64,000 bases of DNA, from the NCBI RefSeq assembly GCF_030268085.1, contig NZ_BSDE01000001.1:1267990-1331989 (forward strand), written 5' to 3'. This document shows positions 34,737-43,574 of this stretch, piece after piece (position 1 is the first letter of the stretch; each line of letters begins with the position of its first letter). Below the pieces are notes generated by a model. It was not told where the DNA came from. It did not search any database and worked only from the letters and a program-made list of their open reading frames with translations. Both the position numbers and the translations under genes were made by a program. The stretch is from Geothrix limicola (GTDB taxonomy: Bacteria > Acidobacteriota > Holophagae > Holophagales > Holophagaceae).

Positions 34737-34861
34737 GGGACCTCTTCTGAATAGCAATCGGTGACTTCTCTTCGGGATAAGCGATCCGCACCTCGATTTT
34801 TGGACCGCATCCTCAAGAACCTCGTCTTGCGATATACATAAGGTCGTCTTTCGGAGCCCGC

Positions 34862-37036
34862 ATGTTCCTTCGCACCAGCCTGGCTTGCCTCGTCCTCGCT
34901 TCCGGCCTCTGGGGCCAGGGGCAGGAGCGCCTCAGCCTCGAAGCCCTCGCTCATCCGACACTCAAGAAGGCCTTCGTCGGCATGCCCACCACGCGGCTCG
35001 AATGGCTGCCGGACGGGGCCCTGCTGCAGGTCAAGCGCGAGAAGGACCAGGTCACCCTGCTGCGCGTGGATCCCGCCACCTGGGAGGCCAAACCGCTGCT
35101 GGAGGCCGCCCGCCTGCAGGCCGCCCTGGTGGCCGCGGGTGCGGCGGAAGCCGACGCCAAGGCCGCGCTCGGTCGCGGTGCCTTCACCTGGAACGAGGGG
35201 CGCGGCGCGTTCCTCGTGGATGTGAAGGATCAACTCTTCCTCGTGGATGTGAAGGCCGCCACAGCCAAGCGCCTGGCCGAGGGCCATCCCGACGAACCTT
35301 CCTTCAGCCCCGATGGCACCCAGGTGGCCTACCTCCGCGGCAACGACCTCTACTGCGTGAACGTGGCCACGGCGAAGGAGACGCGACTGACCACGGGCGG
35401 CAGCGAGACGGTGTTCAACGGGCGGCTGGATTGGGTCTACCAGGAAGAGGTCTACGGCCGGGGCCGCTTCGGCGCTTTCTGGTGGAGTCCCGATTCCAAG
35501 CGGCTCGCCTATCTCTCCTTCGATGAAACCAAGGTGCCCGTGTTCACCCTGGCCGACGACCGCAGCCAGCCCCAGAAACTGCTGCAGGCCCGTTATCCCA
35601 AGGTCGGCGATCCCAACCCCATCGCCCGCCTGGGTGTCGTCGACCTTGAGGGCCACACCATCTGGACCCCCGAGGCCCATCCCGGCCAGGAGACCCTCAT
35701 CACCCGCGTGATGTGGGATCCCAAGGGCCGCCTCATCGCCAACCTGACGGACCGGGCCCAGACCTGGCTGGAACTGCGCCGCTTCGAGGGTGCCGGATCC
35801 ACGGTTCTGCTCAAGGAGCAGGGCCGCGCCTGGGTGGACGCCGAAAGGCAGGAGCTTCCCATCTTCCTGAAGGACGGCAGCTTCCTCTGGCAGTCCAGCC
35901 GCACGGGCTACCAGCACATCTACCGCTACGATGCCGAGGGTCATCTGAAGCAGGCCGTCACCAGCGGGACCTGGGACGTGCGCCACGTGCACGGCCTGGA
36001 TGCGGCGAAGGGCCTCGTCTACTTCGACGCCACCGAGCACAGCCCCATCGCCCCCCACACCTACCGCATCGGCCTGGATGGCAAGGGACTCACGCGCATC
36101 ACGAGCGCCCGCGGCAGCCACCGTGTGCGCTGGAACGCCGCCTTCAGCGCCTACCTCGACACCTGGAGCAGCCTGGAGCAGCCCGCCAAGCAGGCCCTCT
36201 TCGACGCCACCGGCAAGCAGACCCGCATGATCGACGAGAATCCCAGCCCCATGCTCAAGAACCTGAAGCTCGGGGCCGTGAGACAGCAGCAGGTGAAGAC
36301 GCGCGACGGCTTCCCCATGGAAACCCTGCTCATCCTGCCGCCGGATTTCGACGCGACGAAGAAATACCCTGTCTACCAGCACATCTACGGCGGCCCCCAG
36401 GCTCCCCAGGTGAACGATGCCTGGGGCCGCGAGCTGCTCTGGTGGCACTTCCTGGCGCAGAACGGCTATGTGGTCTGGATCTGCGACAACCGCAGCGCCT
36501 CGCACAAGGGCCAGATCAGCGCCGAGGGCATCTACAAGCACCTGGGCGCCCAGGAACTGGAAGACCAGCTGGACGGCCTGAAGTGGCTCGGCGAGCAGGG
36601 CTTCGCCGACCTCAACCGCGTCTGCATCGAAGGCTGGAGCTACGGCGGCTACATGAGCGCCTACGCCATGACCCACAGCAGGGCCTACAAGCTGGGCATC
36701 ATCGGTGCGCCGGTGACCAACTACCGGCTGTACGACAGCATCTACACCGAGCGCTACATGGGCCTGCTCGCCGACAACGCGGCGGGCTACGACGGCACCA
36801 ACCTGGCCGCCGCCGCCAAGGATTTCTCAGGCAAGGGCCTCATCATGCACGGCCTCACCGATGACAACGTGCACCCCCAGAACACCGTCCAGTTCATCGA
36901 AGCGCTGATGAAGGAAGGCAAGGATTTCGACCTGCGCCTCTACCCGGGCTCCGACCACGTCAGCGCCTTCGGCAAGCCCTGGCAGTACTGGGACATCATG
37001 AGGGCCCGCTGGGAGTTCGTTTCCAAGAACCTGTGA
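34862..37036 (+). CDS. S9-family dipeptidyl-peptidase (DPP4-like), exported
   Basis: Probable periplasmic serine peptidase that removes N-terminal dipeptides. A signal peptide ([20 protein letters not shown]) is followed by a DPP4-type beta-propeller (residues ~60-450) and an alpha/beta-hydrolase domain with the nucleophile in [13 protein letters not shown], Asp in [12 protein letters not shown] and His in GSDHVSAFG. The EE dipeptide that holds the substrate N-terminus in DPP4 may be [16 protein letters not shown] precedes the ATG. It is convergent with a POT-like transporter gene. Confidence 0.92.
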   Translation: MFLRTSLACLVLASGLWGQGQERLSLEALAHPTLKKAFVGMPTTRLEWLPDGALLQVKREKDQVTLLRVDPATWEAKPLLEAARLQAALVAAGAAEADAKAALGRGAFTWNEGRGAFLVDVKDQLFLVDVKAATAKRLAEGHPDEPSFSPDGTQVAYLRGNDLYCVNVATAKETRLTTGGSETVFNGRLDWVYQEEVYGRGRFGAFWWSPDSKRLAYLSFDETKVPVFTLADDRSQPQKLLQARYPKVGDPNPIARLGVVDLEGHTIWTPEAHPGQETLITRVMWDPKGRLIANLTDRAQTWLELRRFEGAGSTVLLKEQGRAWVDAERQELPIFLKDGSFLWQSSRTGYQHIYRYDAEGHLKQAVTSGTWDVRHVHGLDAAKGLVYFDATEHSPIAPHTYRIGLDGKGLTRITSARGSHRVRWNAAFSAYLDTWSSLEQPAKQALFDATGKQTRMIDENPSPMLKNLKLGAVRQQQVKTRDGFPMETLLILPPDFDATKKYPVYQHIYGGPQAPQVNDAWGRELLWWHFLAQNGYVVWICDNRSASHKGQISAEGIYKHLGAQELEDQLDGLKWLGEQGFADLNRVCIEGWSYGGYMSAYAMTHSRAYKLGIIGAPVTNYRLYDSIYTERYMGLLADNAAGYDGTNLAAAAKDFSGKGLIMHGLTDDNVHPQNTVQFIEALMKEGKDFDLRLYPGSDHVSAFGKPWQYWDIMRARWEFVSKNL

Positions 37037-37066
37037 GGCTCAGCACCCCGCAGGTGCAGAGGCTCC

Positions 37067-38326
37067 TCAAGGCTTGGCGGGAAGCAGCCGGTCGTAAACC
37101 CACAACAGGGCGGCCGTCGTCACGCCGACGCCGACGATCGTCCAGAGCATGCCGTGGGGGTTGTGCATCACTTCCCCGAAGTGGTGCATGAGCTTGCCCC
37201 CGAACCAGCCGCCGATGAGGGAACCCAGCCCGATGGGCAGGAAGGCAAAGCCCATGTACGTGCCCTGCTGGCCTGCCGGCGCCAAACGCGAGATGTACTC
37301 GTAGTAGCGGGGCGACTGCACGATCTCGCCCAGCGCCACGCAGACGAGGGTGATGATCACACCCGTCACGGTGGGCTTGAAGACCAGCACGATCCAGGCG
37401 AGGGAAGAAATCAGCGTGCCCAGCGTGACGGCCTTCACGGAGGCGATTTTCTGGGTGGCGAGGTTGAGCAGGACCGTCAGCGAGATCACCACGAGGGGGC
37501 CGGTCATCAGCAGCAGTTCGGTGTCCGCCTTCGGATCGATGTACTTCACCACGTAGAGCGGCAGTGTGATGAACTCCTGCCAGTACACCACCCAGTAGCC
37601 CGTGAAGATGAAGAGGAACAGCATGAACTTCGGGTTGGAGATGACGGTGAGAAAGTTCTTGCCGGTTTCCACCAGCGAAGGGGGAGGCACATCGCCTTCC
37701 TTGCGCGGTTCCTTGAAGAGCAGGAGCACCGCGAAGAACATCAGGAACACGCTCACGGCGGCCACGCGGAACACGTTCTCGACGCTCATGTGACGATGGA
37801 CGTAGGAGGCGACGAAGGGCCCGGCCGCGCCACCGATGTTCACCAGCGTGTAGTAGATCGAGTAGCCGATGGTGCGCACGTTCTCCTTCGAGGCCCGGGC
37901 CGTCGTCCCCACCACCGCGGGCTTCACCAGGGCGACGCCGAGGGCGGGCAGCATCAGCAGGAACACCACCAGGCCCCCGAGGGGCACGGCTCCGCGGACG
38001 GGCCGCATCCAGGAAGATCCCAGGGAGCCCAGCAGGAAGTACGAGCTGCTGAGGATCAGGTAGGCCAGCGAGAGGGCTCGCCGGAAGCCCAAGCGATCCG
38101 CCACGGCGCCTCCGAAGGCCGCCATGAACCACACGAGCCCGCCGAAGAGCCCCGTGAGGCTGCTGGCGTCCTGGGCCGGGAAACCCAGCGATTCGTTGAG
38201 GTACCGCGCCAGGGAGGCGAAGGCCGCGTAATAGGAGAGGCGCTCGAACAGCTCACTGATGTTGGCGACCCAGAAGGGACGCTCGAAGCCATGGCGGATG
38301 TCCTGCAAACGTTGAGCGAAGCCCAA
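37067..38326 (-). CDS. MFS transporter, POT/PTR-like (probable peptide:proton symporter)
   Basis: A 419-residue carrier with about 12 hydrophobic helices. The first helix carries ELFERLSYYAAF, close to the ExxERFxYY motif of proton-coupled oligopeptide transporters, and GGAVADRLGFRRAL is the MFS loop 2-3 motif. It lacks the two extra helices seen in many bacterial POTs. The neighbouring DPP4-like peptidase would supply di- and tripeptides. Substrate is inferred. Confidence 0.75.
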   Translation of the reverse strand: MGFAQRLQDIRHGFERPFWVANISELFERLSYYAAFASLARYLNESLGFPAQDASSLTGLFGGLVWFMAAFGGAVADRLGFRRALSLAYLILSSSYFLLGSLGSSWMRPVRGAVPLGGLVVFLLMLPALGVALVKPAVVGTTARASKENVRTIGYSIYYTLVNIGGAAGPFVASYVHRHMSVENVFRVAAVSVFLMFFAVLLLFKEPRKEGDVPPPSLVETGKNFLTVISNPKFMLFLFIFTGYWVVYWQEFITLPLYVVKYIDPKADTELLLMTGPLVVISLTVLLNLATQKIASVKAVTLGTLISSLAWIVLVFKPTVTGVIITLVCVALGEIVQSPRYYEYISRLAPAGQQGTYMGFAFLPIGLGSLIGGWFGGKLMHHFGEVMHNPHGMLWTIVGVGVTTAALLWVYDRLLPAKP

Positions 38327-38448
38327 GGTACCTCCGGAAAGGGACGGTCTATCGATCTTCCCGGGCGAAGCGCGGAATGGTCAACCGGGAATGCATGGAA
38401 CCCCGAAGAGGCGGTTCACGCCATTCGCGGTTCGCTGTTTTCCTCCGC

Positions 38449-38871
38449 CTACTTGGCGACCTTGGAGAACTCCACCACGGCCCGCAGCATGTCGCCCACG
38501 GACATGATGCCCACCAGCTCGCCCTTGGCGTCCACCACGCAAAGGCCGTAGAGCTTGTGATCCAGGATGGCTTGGGCCGCCGTCGCCAGGTCCACGTCCG
38601 GCGTGATGGTGTGCGGCGCGCGGTTCATCACGTCCTTCACCGGCGTCTTGGAGAGGAGGTAGTGCACTTCCCAGGTATCCAGCGACGTCGCCTTGCCCGG
38701 CGTGTAGTCCTTGATCATCCGCTCGGTGATCAGCCCGATGAATTTCCCCCCACCCATGACCGGCAGGCGGCGGATGCCCTTCTCCTTCATGAGGTGGATG
38801 GCCTCGATGATGGAAGCGTCCTGATCGATGGTGATGGGATTCCGGGTCATCCATTTTTCAACGGTGGTCAT
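38449..38871 (-). CDS. Tandem CBS-domain protein
   Basis: A 140-residue protein made only of two CBS motifs: VEKWMTRNPITIDQDASI...IRRLPVMGGGKFIGLIT and VKDVMNRAPHTITPDVDL...YGLCVVDAKGELVGIMS. Such pairs bind adenine nucleotides and regulate partner proteins. It starts 9 bases after livF, so it is probably the last gene of the liv operon and may tune transport or the metabolism of the imported substrate. AcuB-like proteins are the nearest analogues I can name. Confidence 0.85.
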   Translation of the reverse strand: MTTVEKWMTRNPITIDQDASIIEAIHLMKEKGIRRLPVMGGGKFIGLITERMIKDYTPGKATSLDTWEVHYLLSKTPVKDVMNRAPHTITPDVDLATAAQAILDHKLYGLCVVDAKGELVGIMSVGDMLRAVVEFSKVAK

Positions 38872-38880
38872 CGCAGCTCC

Positions 38881-39585
38881 TCACATGCCCAAGTAGGCCT
38901 TCCTGATGTGATCGTTGGCGAGTAGCTCGTCGCCCTGGCCCGTGAGCACCACCCGGCCGGTTTCCATCACATAAGCCCGGTGGGAAATGCGGAGGGACTG
39001 ATAGACGTTCTGCTCTACCAGGAGAATGGTAACGCCCTGCCTGTTGATGCCGGTGAGGATGTCGAAGATGTTTTTCACGAGCAGGGGAGACAGGCCCAGG
39101 GAGGGCTCGTCCAGCAGCAGCAGCCGGGGATTGCCCATGAGGCCCCGGGCGATGGCCAGCATCTGTTGTTCTCCGCCGGACATGGTGCCGCCGAGCTGTT
39201 TTTCCCGTTCCCTGAGGCGGGGGAACAGCTCGAACACCCAGGCGATGTTCCTTTCGCGATCCCCGCGCGTGCCCTTGACGTACGAACCCATGCGGAGGTT
39301 CTCCATCACCGTCATCTCGGGAAAGATGCGCCGCCCCTCCGGAACCTGGATCAGCCCTGCCTCCACGACCTGATGGGGCTGCAGGCGGCCGAGATCCTGG
39401 CCGAGGAAGCGGATCGTGCCCGAGCCGGGCCGGACCAGGCGCGAGATGTTCTTGAGGGTCGTGGATTTCCCGGCGCCATTGGCCCCGACGACGGTGACGA
39501 TCTCGCCTTCGTGCACCTCCAGATCCACGTCCCAGAGCACCTTGAGGTCCCCGTAGGCGAAGTTCAGCTTATCGATCCTAAGCAT
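38881..39585 (-). CDS. livF: Branched-chain amino acid-type ABC transporter ATPase LivF
   Basis: One of two ATPases of a Liv-type importer. The 234-residue product has Walker A GANGAGKSTTLKNI, VPEGRRIFPEMTVMENL (the LivF-specific Q-loop region), signature MSGGEQQMLAIARGL, Walker B LLLLDEPSLGLSP, and VEQNVYQSLRISHRAYVME. I start at ATG 39585, which overlaps the livG end by 8 bases; a GTG three codons earlier is possible. Confidence 0.93.
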   Translation of the reverse strand: MLRIDKLNFAYGDLKVLWDVDLEVHEGEIVTVVGANGAGKSTTLKNISRLVRPGSGTIRFLGQDLGRLQPHQVVEAGLIQVPEGRRIFPEMTVMENLRMGSYVKGTRGDRERNIAWVFELFPRLREREKQLGGTMSGGEQQMLAIARGLMGNPRLLLLDEPSLGLSPLLVKNIFDILTGINRQGVTILLVEQNVYQSLRISHRAYVMETGRVVLTGQGDELLANDHIRKAYLGM

Positions 39586-40297
39586 GGCTTTCACCGAGGT
39601 AGGCGCTGATCACATCCGGGTTGGTCACGACTTCCTGGGGGCTGCCTTCGGTGAGCTTTTCTCCCGAGTTGAGGACGACGATCCGGTCGGAGATGCGCAT
39701 GATGGCCTTCATATCGTGCTCGATGACCATCTGGGTGAGGCCGCGGCCCTTGATGTCGAGGATGAGCTGGATGATCTCTTCGCTTTCGGCGGGATTCAGG
39801 CCGCCCATCACCTCATCCAGCAGCAGGAGCTGGGGCTCGGTGGCCAAGGCCCGGGCAACCTCCAGCTTCTTGCGCTCGCCGATGGGCAGCCCACCCGCCA
39901 GGGCCTCGGCCCGGTGAGCCAAGTGGACCACCTCGAGCTGCGCCATCGCCCTTTCGCGGGCGATCCGCAATGAGGAGGTGCGTGCCAGGGCGCCCACCAT
40001 CACGTTGTCCACCACGGACAGCTTGGCCAGGGGACGCACCTTCTGCCAGGTGCGCACCATGCCCAGCCGGCAGACCCTGTCCGGTTCCAGGCCGTTCATG
40101 CGCCGCCCCTTGAAGAAGATCTCGCCCTTGGAAGGCGGGTAGTAGCCCGTGATGCAGTTGAACAGGGTGGTCTTGCCCGCGCCGTTGGGACCAATGAGCC
40201 CCATGATCGCGCCCTCCTCCACCTCGAAGGACACGTCCGAATTGGCGGCGAGACCGCCGAAGAATTTGCTGACGTGCTTGATCTCCAAGATGGCCAT
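39578..40297 (-). CDS. livG: Branched-chain amino acid-type ABC transporter ATPase LivG
   Basis: The 239-residue partner ATPase, with Walker A GPNGAGKTTLFNCITG, LGMVRTWQKVRPLAKLSV, a degenerate signature GLPIGERKKLEVARAL (normally LSYGxQRR; here IGERKK), Walker B LLLLDEVMGGLNP, and MVIEHDMKAIM. The start ATG at 40297 shares its first base with the livM stop (TGATG), a tight coupling. The frame remains open far upstream, but that part is a shadow of livM. Confidence 0.92.
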   Translation of the reverse strand: MAILEIKHVSKFFGGLAANSDVSFEVEEGAIMGLIGPNGAGKTTLFNCITGYYPPSKGEIFFKGRRMNGLEPDRVCRLGMVRTWQKVRPLAKLSVVDNVMVGALARTSSLRIARERAMAQLEVVHLAHRAEALAGGLPIGERKKLEVARALATEPQLLLLDEVMGGLNPAESEEIIQLILDIKGRGLTQMVIEHDMKAIMRISDRIVVLNSGEKLTEGSPQEVVTNPDVISAYLGESHA

Positions 40298-41343
40298 CAG
40301 GCCTCCCGCTTCCGGCGCGAGGCCAACTTCCGGACAAAGCCCATGAGGCCCTCCGGCATGAAGAGGATCACCAGCACCACGAGGATGCCGTAGAGCAGCA
40401 CGTGGGCATGGGCGAGGTTCTCCTTCAGGAAGAGGCCCACCCTCGATTCGGCGCTCACCAGGCCCACCTGGACCAGGGCCTCGGTGATCAGGTTGCTGCG
40501 CAGGGCCTCCGAAAGGGGCACCAGCACGAGGGCGCCGAGCACTGGGCCCCACAGCGTGCCCATGCCCCCGATGATGCAGATGAGCATGATCTGGACGGAG
40601 ACATCCAGCCCCAGAACCGTGGGCGGATCCACGAAGCCTACGTAGATGCCGTAGAAGCTGCCCGCCAGGGAGGTGAGCACCGCCGAGATGACGAGGGCGA
40701 TGTTCTTGTAGCGCGAGATGGAGATGCCCAGGGAATGCGCGGCGTCCTGATCCTCGCGGATGGCCTGCAGGAAGTAGCCCAGCTTGGAGTGCTGCACCCA
40801 GTACGTGATGGCGAGGGTCAGCAAGGCCAGAACCAAGCCGATGTAGTAGAAGGGCACCTTGGTGAGGAACTCCGTCACGACCCGCCCACCGATCCTGAAG
40901 GCGGGCAGATCCGTGGCCAGGATGCCTTCGGCGCCATTGGTCAGGGTCGTAAGGTTGATGGCCGAGAGCCGCAGGATTTCGGCCACGGCGATGGAGGCCA
41001 GCACGAAGTAGGGGCCCCGCAGGCGGAAGCAGATGCTGCCGATGGCCAGGGCCACGACCACCACCAGGGCCATGCCGAACCACACGCCAAACCAGGGCGC
41101 GATCTGCCAGGTGTGCATGAGCATCATCGTCGTGTAGGCCCCGACCCCAAAATAGGCCGCGTGGCCCACGGAATGCTGCCCCGCGTAGCCGCCCAGGATG
41201 TTCCAGCTCTGGCCCTGGGACACGCTCAGGAAGAGCAGGATCATCATGTGGAGCGCGTAGGGGCTTTCCACGTACCGCGGCAGAGCCAGGAGGGCTCCGA
41301 GCACCACCGCGCCGGAAACCGCCTTGAGGAGGGTCTTGGGCAT
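40297..41343 (-). CDS. livM: Branched-chain amino acid-type ABC transporter permease LivM
   Basis: A 348-residue inner-membrane permease with 8-10 helices and the LivM-typical segments WNILGGYAGQHSVGHAAYFGVGAY, LRGPYFVLASIAVAEI and IREDQDAAHSLGI (the EAA-type loop contacting the ATPase). IIGGMGTLWGPVLGAL follows. AGGAGG lies 6 bases before the ATG, a strong ribosome site. 10 bases after livH. Confidence 0.93.
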   Translation of the reverse strand: MPKTLLKAVSGAVVLGALLALPRYVESPYALHMMILLFLSVSQGQSWNILGGYAGQHSVGHAAYFGVGAYTTMMLMHTWQIAPWFGVWFGMALVVVVALAIGSICFRLRGPYFVLASIAVAEILRLSAINLTTLTNGAEGILATDLPAFRIGGRVVTEFLTKVPFYYIGLVLALLTLAITYWVQHSKLGYFLQAIREDQDAAHSLGISISRYKNIALVISAVLTSLAGSFYGIYVGFVDPPTVLGLDVSVQIMLICIIGGMGTLWGPVLGALVLVPLSEALRSNLITEALVQVGLVSAESRVGLFLKENLAHAHVLLYGILVVLVILFMPEGLMGFVRKLASRRKREA

Positions 41344-41353
41344 GATGGCCTCC

Positions 41354-42223
41354 TCAGGTCCGCGACTTGCCCATCAGGCCCGAGGGCCTGAAGAGGAGGA
41401 CCAGGAGGAAGAGCACGAAGACGACCACATCCTTCCAGCCGGACGAGATGTAGACCGCGCTCATGGATTCCGTGATGCCGATCAGGATGCCGCCCAGGGT
41501 GGCGCCCACCACGCTGCCCATGCCGCCCAGCACCGTGATGACGAAGGCCTTCAGCGTGAAGACAGCCCCCACCTGGGGAAAGATGTAGTAGGTCGGAGCG
41601 ATCAACGCCCCCGCCGTACCCGCCAGCGCCGAGCCCAATCCGAAGGCGAGGATGGACATGCGCTTCACGTTGATGCCCATGAGCTGGGCTGCCTCACGAT
41701 CCTGGGCCGTGGCGCGGATGGCCTGGCCCGTGTCCGTCTTCAGCAGGAACCAATAGAGGGCGGCCGTGATGCCGGCCGTGATCAGGAAGGAGATCAGGAG
41801 GGGTGTGGACACGGAGACGCCGCCTCCCACCTGGATCGTCGCTGAGGAATACGAGGTGCTGAGGATCTTGTAGTCCGAGGTGAAGATCAGCATCACCGTG
41901 TTGCTCATGATGAGCCCCAGTCCGATGGTCAGCAGGATCTGGTTCTGGGCCGCGGCGTTGAGCACACGGTTGATGAAGACCTTCTGTAGGAAACCGCCGA
42001 ACAGGAACATCAGCGGAAAGGTGATCAGCACCGACACGAAGGGATCGATGCCCAGGTACGTGAAAAGGAGGTAGGTGAGGTACATCCCCACCATCAGGAT
42101 GTCGCCGTGGCCGAAGTTGATGACGCGCATGACGCCGAAGATGAGCGTGAGGCCGATGCCGATGAGCGCGTACACCCCGCCGATCAGGATCCCGCTGATG
42201 AGGGACTGCATGAAGACGGCCAT
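41354..42223 (-). CDS. livH: Branched-chain amino acid-type ABC transporter permease LivH
   Basis: A 289-residue permease: SGILIGGVYALIGIGLTLIFGVMRVINFGHGDI at the start is the LivH hallmark, followed by IRATAQDREAAQLMGINV (coupling helix) and TVLGGMGSVVGATLGGI. Eight or so hydrophobic helices. It follows the binding-protein gene after a 62-base gap that contains a strong hairpin. Confidence 0.93.
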   Translation of the reverse strand: MAVFMQSLISGILIGGVYALIGIGLTLIFGVMRVINFGHGDILMVGMYLTYLLFTYLGIDPFVSVLITFPLMFLFGGFLQKVFINRVLNAAAQNQILLTIGLGLIMSNTVMLIFTSDYKILSTSYSSATIQVGGGVSVSTPLLISFLITAGITAALYWFLLKTDTGQAIRATAQDREAAQLMGINVKRMSILAFGLGSALAGTAGALIAPTYYIFPQVGAVFTLKAFVITVLGGMGSVVGATLGGILIGITESMSAVYISSGWKDVVVFVLFLLVLLFRPSGLMGKSRT

Positions 42224-42244
42224 GGGCGCCAGGGTCTCCAGAAT

Positions 42245-42276
42245 GCGAGGGAGGCACCTGATGGCACCTCCCTCGC
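42245..42276 (-). terminator. Intercistronic hairpin between binding-protein gene and livH
   Basis: GCGAGGGAGG pairs perfectly with CCTCCCTCGC across a 12-base loop. No T-run follows, so it is more likely an RNA-stability or attenuating hairpin than a full terminator. Such a structure would let the upstream binding-protein transcript accumulate over livHMGF, as the stoichiometry of these importers needs. Confidence 0.6.
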
Positions 42277-42285
42277 AGGTTCAGA

Positions 42286-43431
42286 TCACTTCCATTTCGG
42301 GAAGGGGTAGATGGCCTTCTTCGTCGCGAACTGGGAGGGCAGAATGGTCTCGTACTCGCCCCCGATGATCTGCTGCACGAGCATCGTGTGATTGTTCTGA
42401 TTGGTGAACCCGGCGTAGTCGGCAAACTGGACTTCTCCCATGACGCCGTTCCACTTGCCAGCCTTGAGGGCATCCCGAGTCTTGGCGCGGTCTCCTCCAG
42501 CGTTCTTGGCCGTCTCCGCCATGATCATCATGGATGCGTAGGCACAGGCGGCGTGATAGGTCGGCTCCTTACCGAACTTCGCCTTATAGCGGTCGCCGAA
42601 ATCCTTCGCCCCGGGCCAGTTCACATCGTTGGTCCACTGGGTGCACGAGATGACGTTCTCCGAGATGGCCCGCTCCCGGGCGAATTCGACGGTCGTGAAT
42701 CCGGCGCCCGCGCCCAGGAAGGCCTGAGGCTGGAGGCCGACCTCCTTGGATTGCCGCATCAGCAGGATGGCGTCCGCCACGTAGGACACCATGAAGACAA
42801 GGTCGGGATTCTTCGACTTGATCTGCGCGAGGCTGGAACGATAGTCCGCCGATCCCTTCGGATAGGCCACCTCAGCCACCACCTGGAGCCCCTTCTTGGC
42901 GACATAGTCCTTGGCGGTCTTCGATGTGGAGGTGCCAAAGTCGGTGTTCTCATAGATGAAGGCGATACTCCGAGGCTTCCCGAGGGACAGGGCCGCATCG
43001 ATGAGACTGGAAGCATAACGGTCCGCCGGAGCATTCATCCGGAAGACATGCCTGAGTCCCTGCATGGTGATTTCTTCTTTCGCGGCCGCAGGGATCAACA
43101 GGGGCACGTGGTACTTCTCCGCGAGCTTGGCCACGGCGTTGGAACAAGCCGAGGTGTAGGGGCCCACCACGCCCACCACATTGTCGCGGGTCGCCAGTTT
43201 CTCCATCGCACTCATGGAAATCTGCGGTTTGCCCGTGTCGTCTTCCCACACGAGCTGGAGGTGGACCCCCTTCTTCTTCAGATCCTCTTCCGCCAATTTG
43301 ATGCCATTGGTGATGTTCTCGCCAATGGGCGCTTCGGGACCACTCATGGAATTGATGACGCCGACCTTTTGCGCCATCAGGCACGGAGTGAGCGCCATAG
43401 AGACGCCCAGGGCCAAGAGGTGCTTGCGCAT
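42286..43431 (-). CDS. Branched-chain amino acid-type ABC transporter substrate-binding protein
   Basis: Periplasmic binding protein, 381 residues, with signal peptide MRKHLLALGVSMALTPCLMA. The type I fold shows KVGVINSMSGPEAPIGENI, VVGVVGPYTSACSNAVA, YHVPLLIPAAAKEEIT, VFRMNAPADRYASSLID, FIYENTDFGTS and YHAACAYASMMIMAE. The ligand is not certain: this family takes amino acids, amides, aromatic or short-chain acids. GGAG lies 5 bases before the ATG. First gene of the liv operon. Confidence 0.9.
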   Translation of the reverse strand: MRKHLLALGVSMALTPCLMAQKVGVINSMSGPEAPIGENITNGIKLAEEDLKKKGVHLQLVWEDDTGKPQISMSAMEKLATRDNVVGVVGPYTSACSNAVAKLAEKYHVPLLIPAAAKEEITMQGLRHVFRMNAPADRYASSLIDAALSLGKPRSIAFIYENTDFGTSTSKTAKDYVAKKGLQVVAEVAYPKGSADYRSSLAQIKSKNPDLVFMVSYVADAILLMRQSKEVGLQPQAFLGAGAGFTTVEFARERAISENVISCTQWTNDVNWPGAKDFGDRYKAKFGKEPTYHAACAYASMMIMAETAKNAGGDRAKTRDALKAGKWNGVMGEVQFADYAGFTNQNNHTMLVQQIIGGEYETILPSQFATKKAIYPFPKWK

Positions 43432-43496
43432 GGCTGCTCCTGAACAAAGAAGATGTGGATGGGTGGTATTGGGGATTCTACACTGCCTGGCTACCT

Positions 43497-43540
43497 AAAA
43501 AACACGGAACCCGCGGGTGACAACCCAGGGGTTCCGTGTT
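43497..43540 (-). terminator. Intrinsic terminator of the minus-strand porin gene
   Basis: On the minus strand AACACGGAACCC pairs with GGGTTCCGTGTT (12 bp, 16-base loop), followed by a T6 run. It lies 34 bases after the porin stop and 66 bases before the liv operon start, so it separates the two transcripts. Confidence 0.8.
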
Positions 43541-43574
43541 GTTGCGTTTGAAAGAATCGACGACTGCAACCGAT

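Noticed and set aside
33243..34754. A 503-codon plus-strand frame opposite the chemoreceptor
   Set aside because: His/Gly/Arg-rich shadow of a canonical MCP gene.
34601..36676. A 691-codon open frame on the minus strand opposite the S9 peptidase
   Set aside because: It is the antisense of a clear gene with intact catalytic motifs; GC-rich third positions keep the opposite frame open. Its translation has low-complexity Gly/Ala/His/Val composition and no domain.
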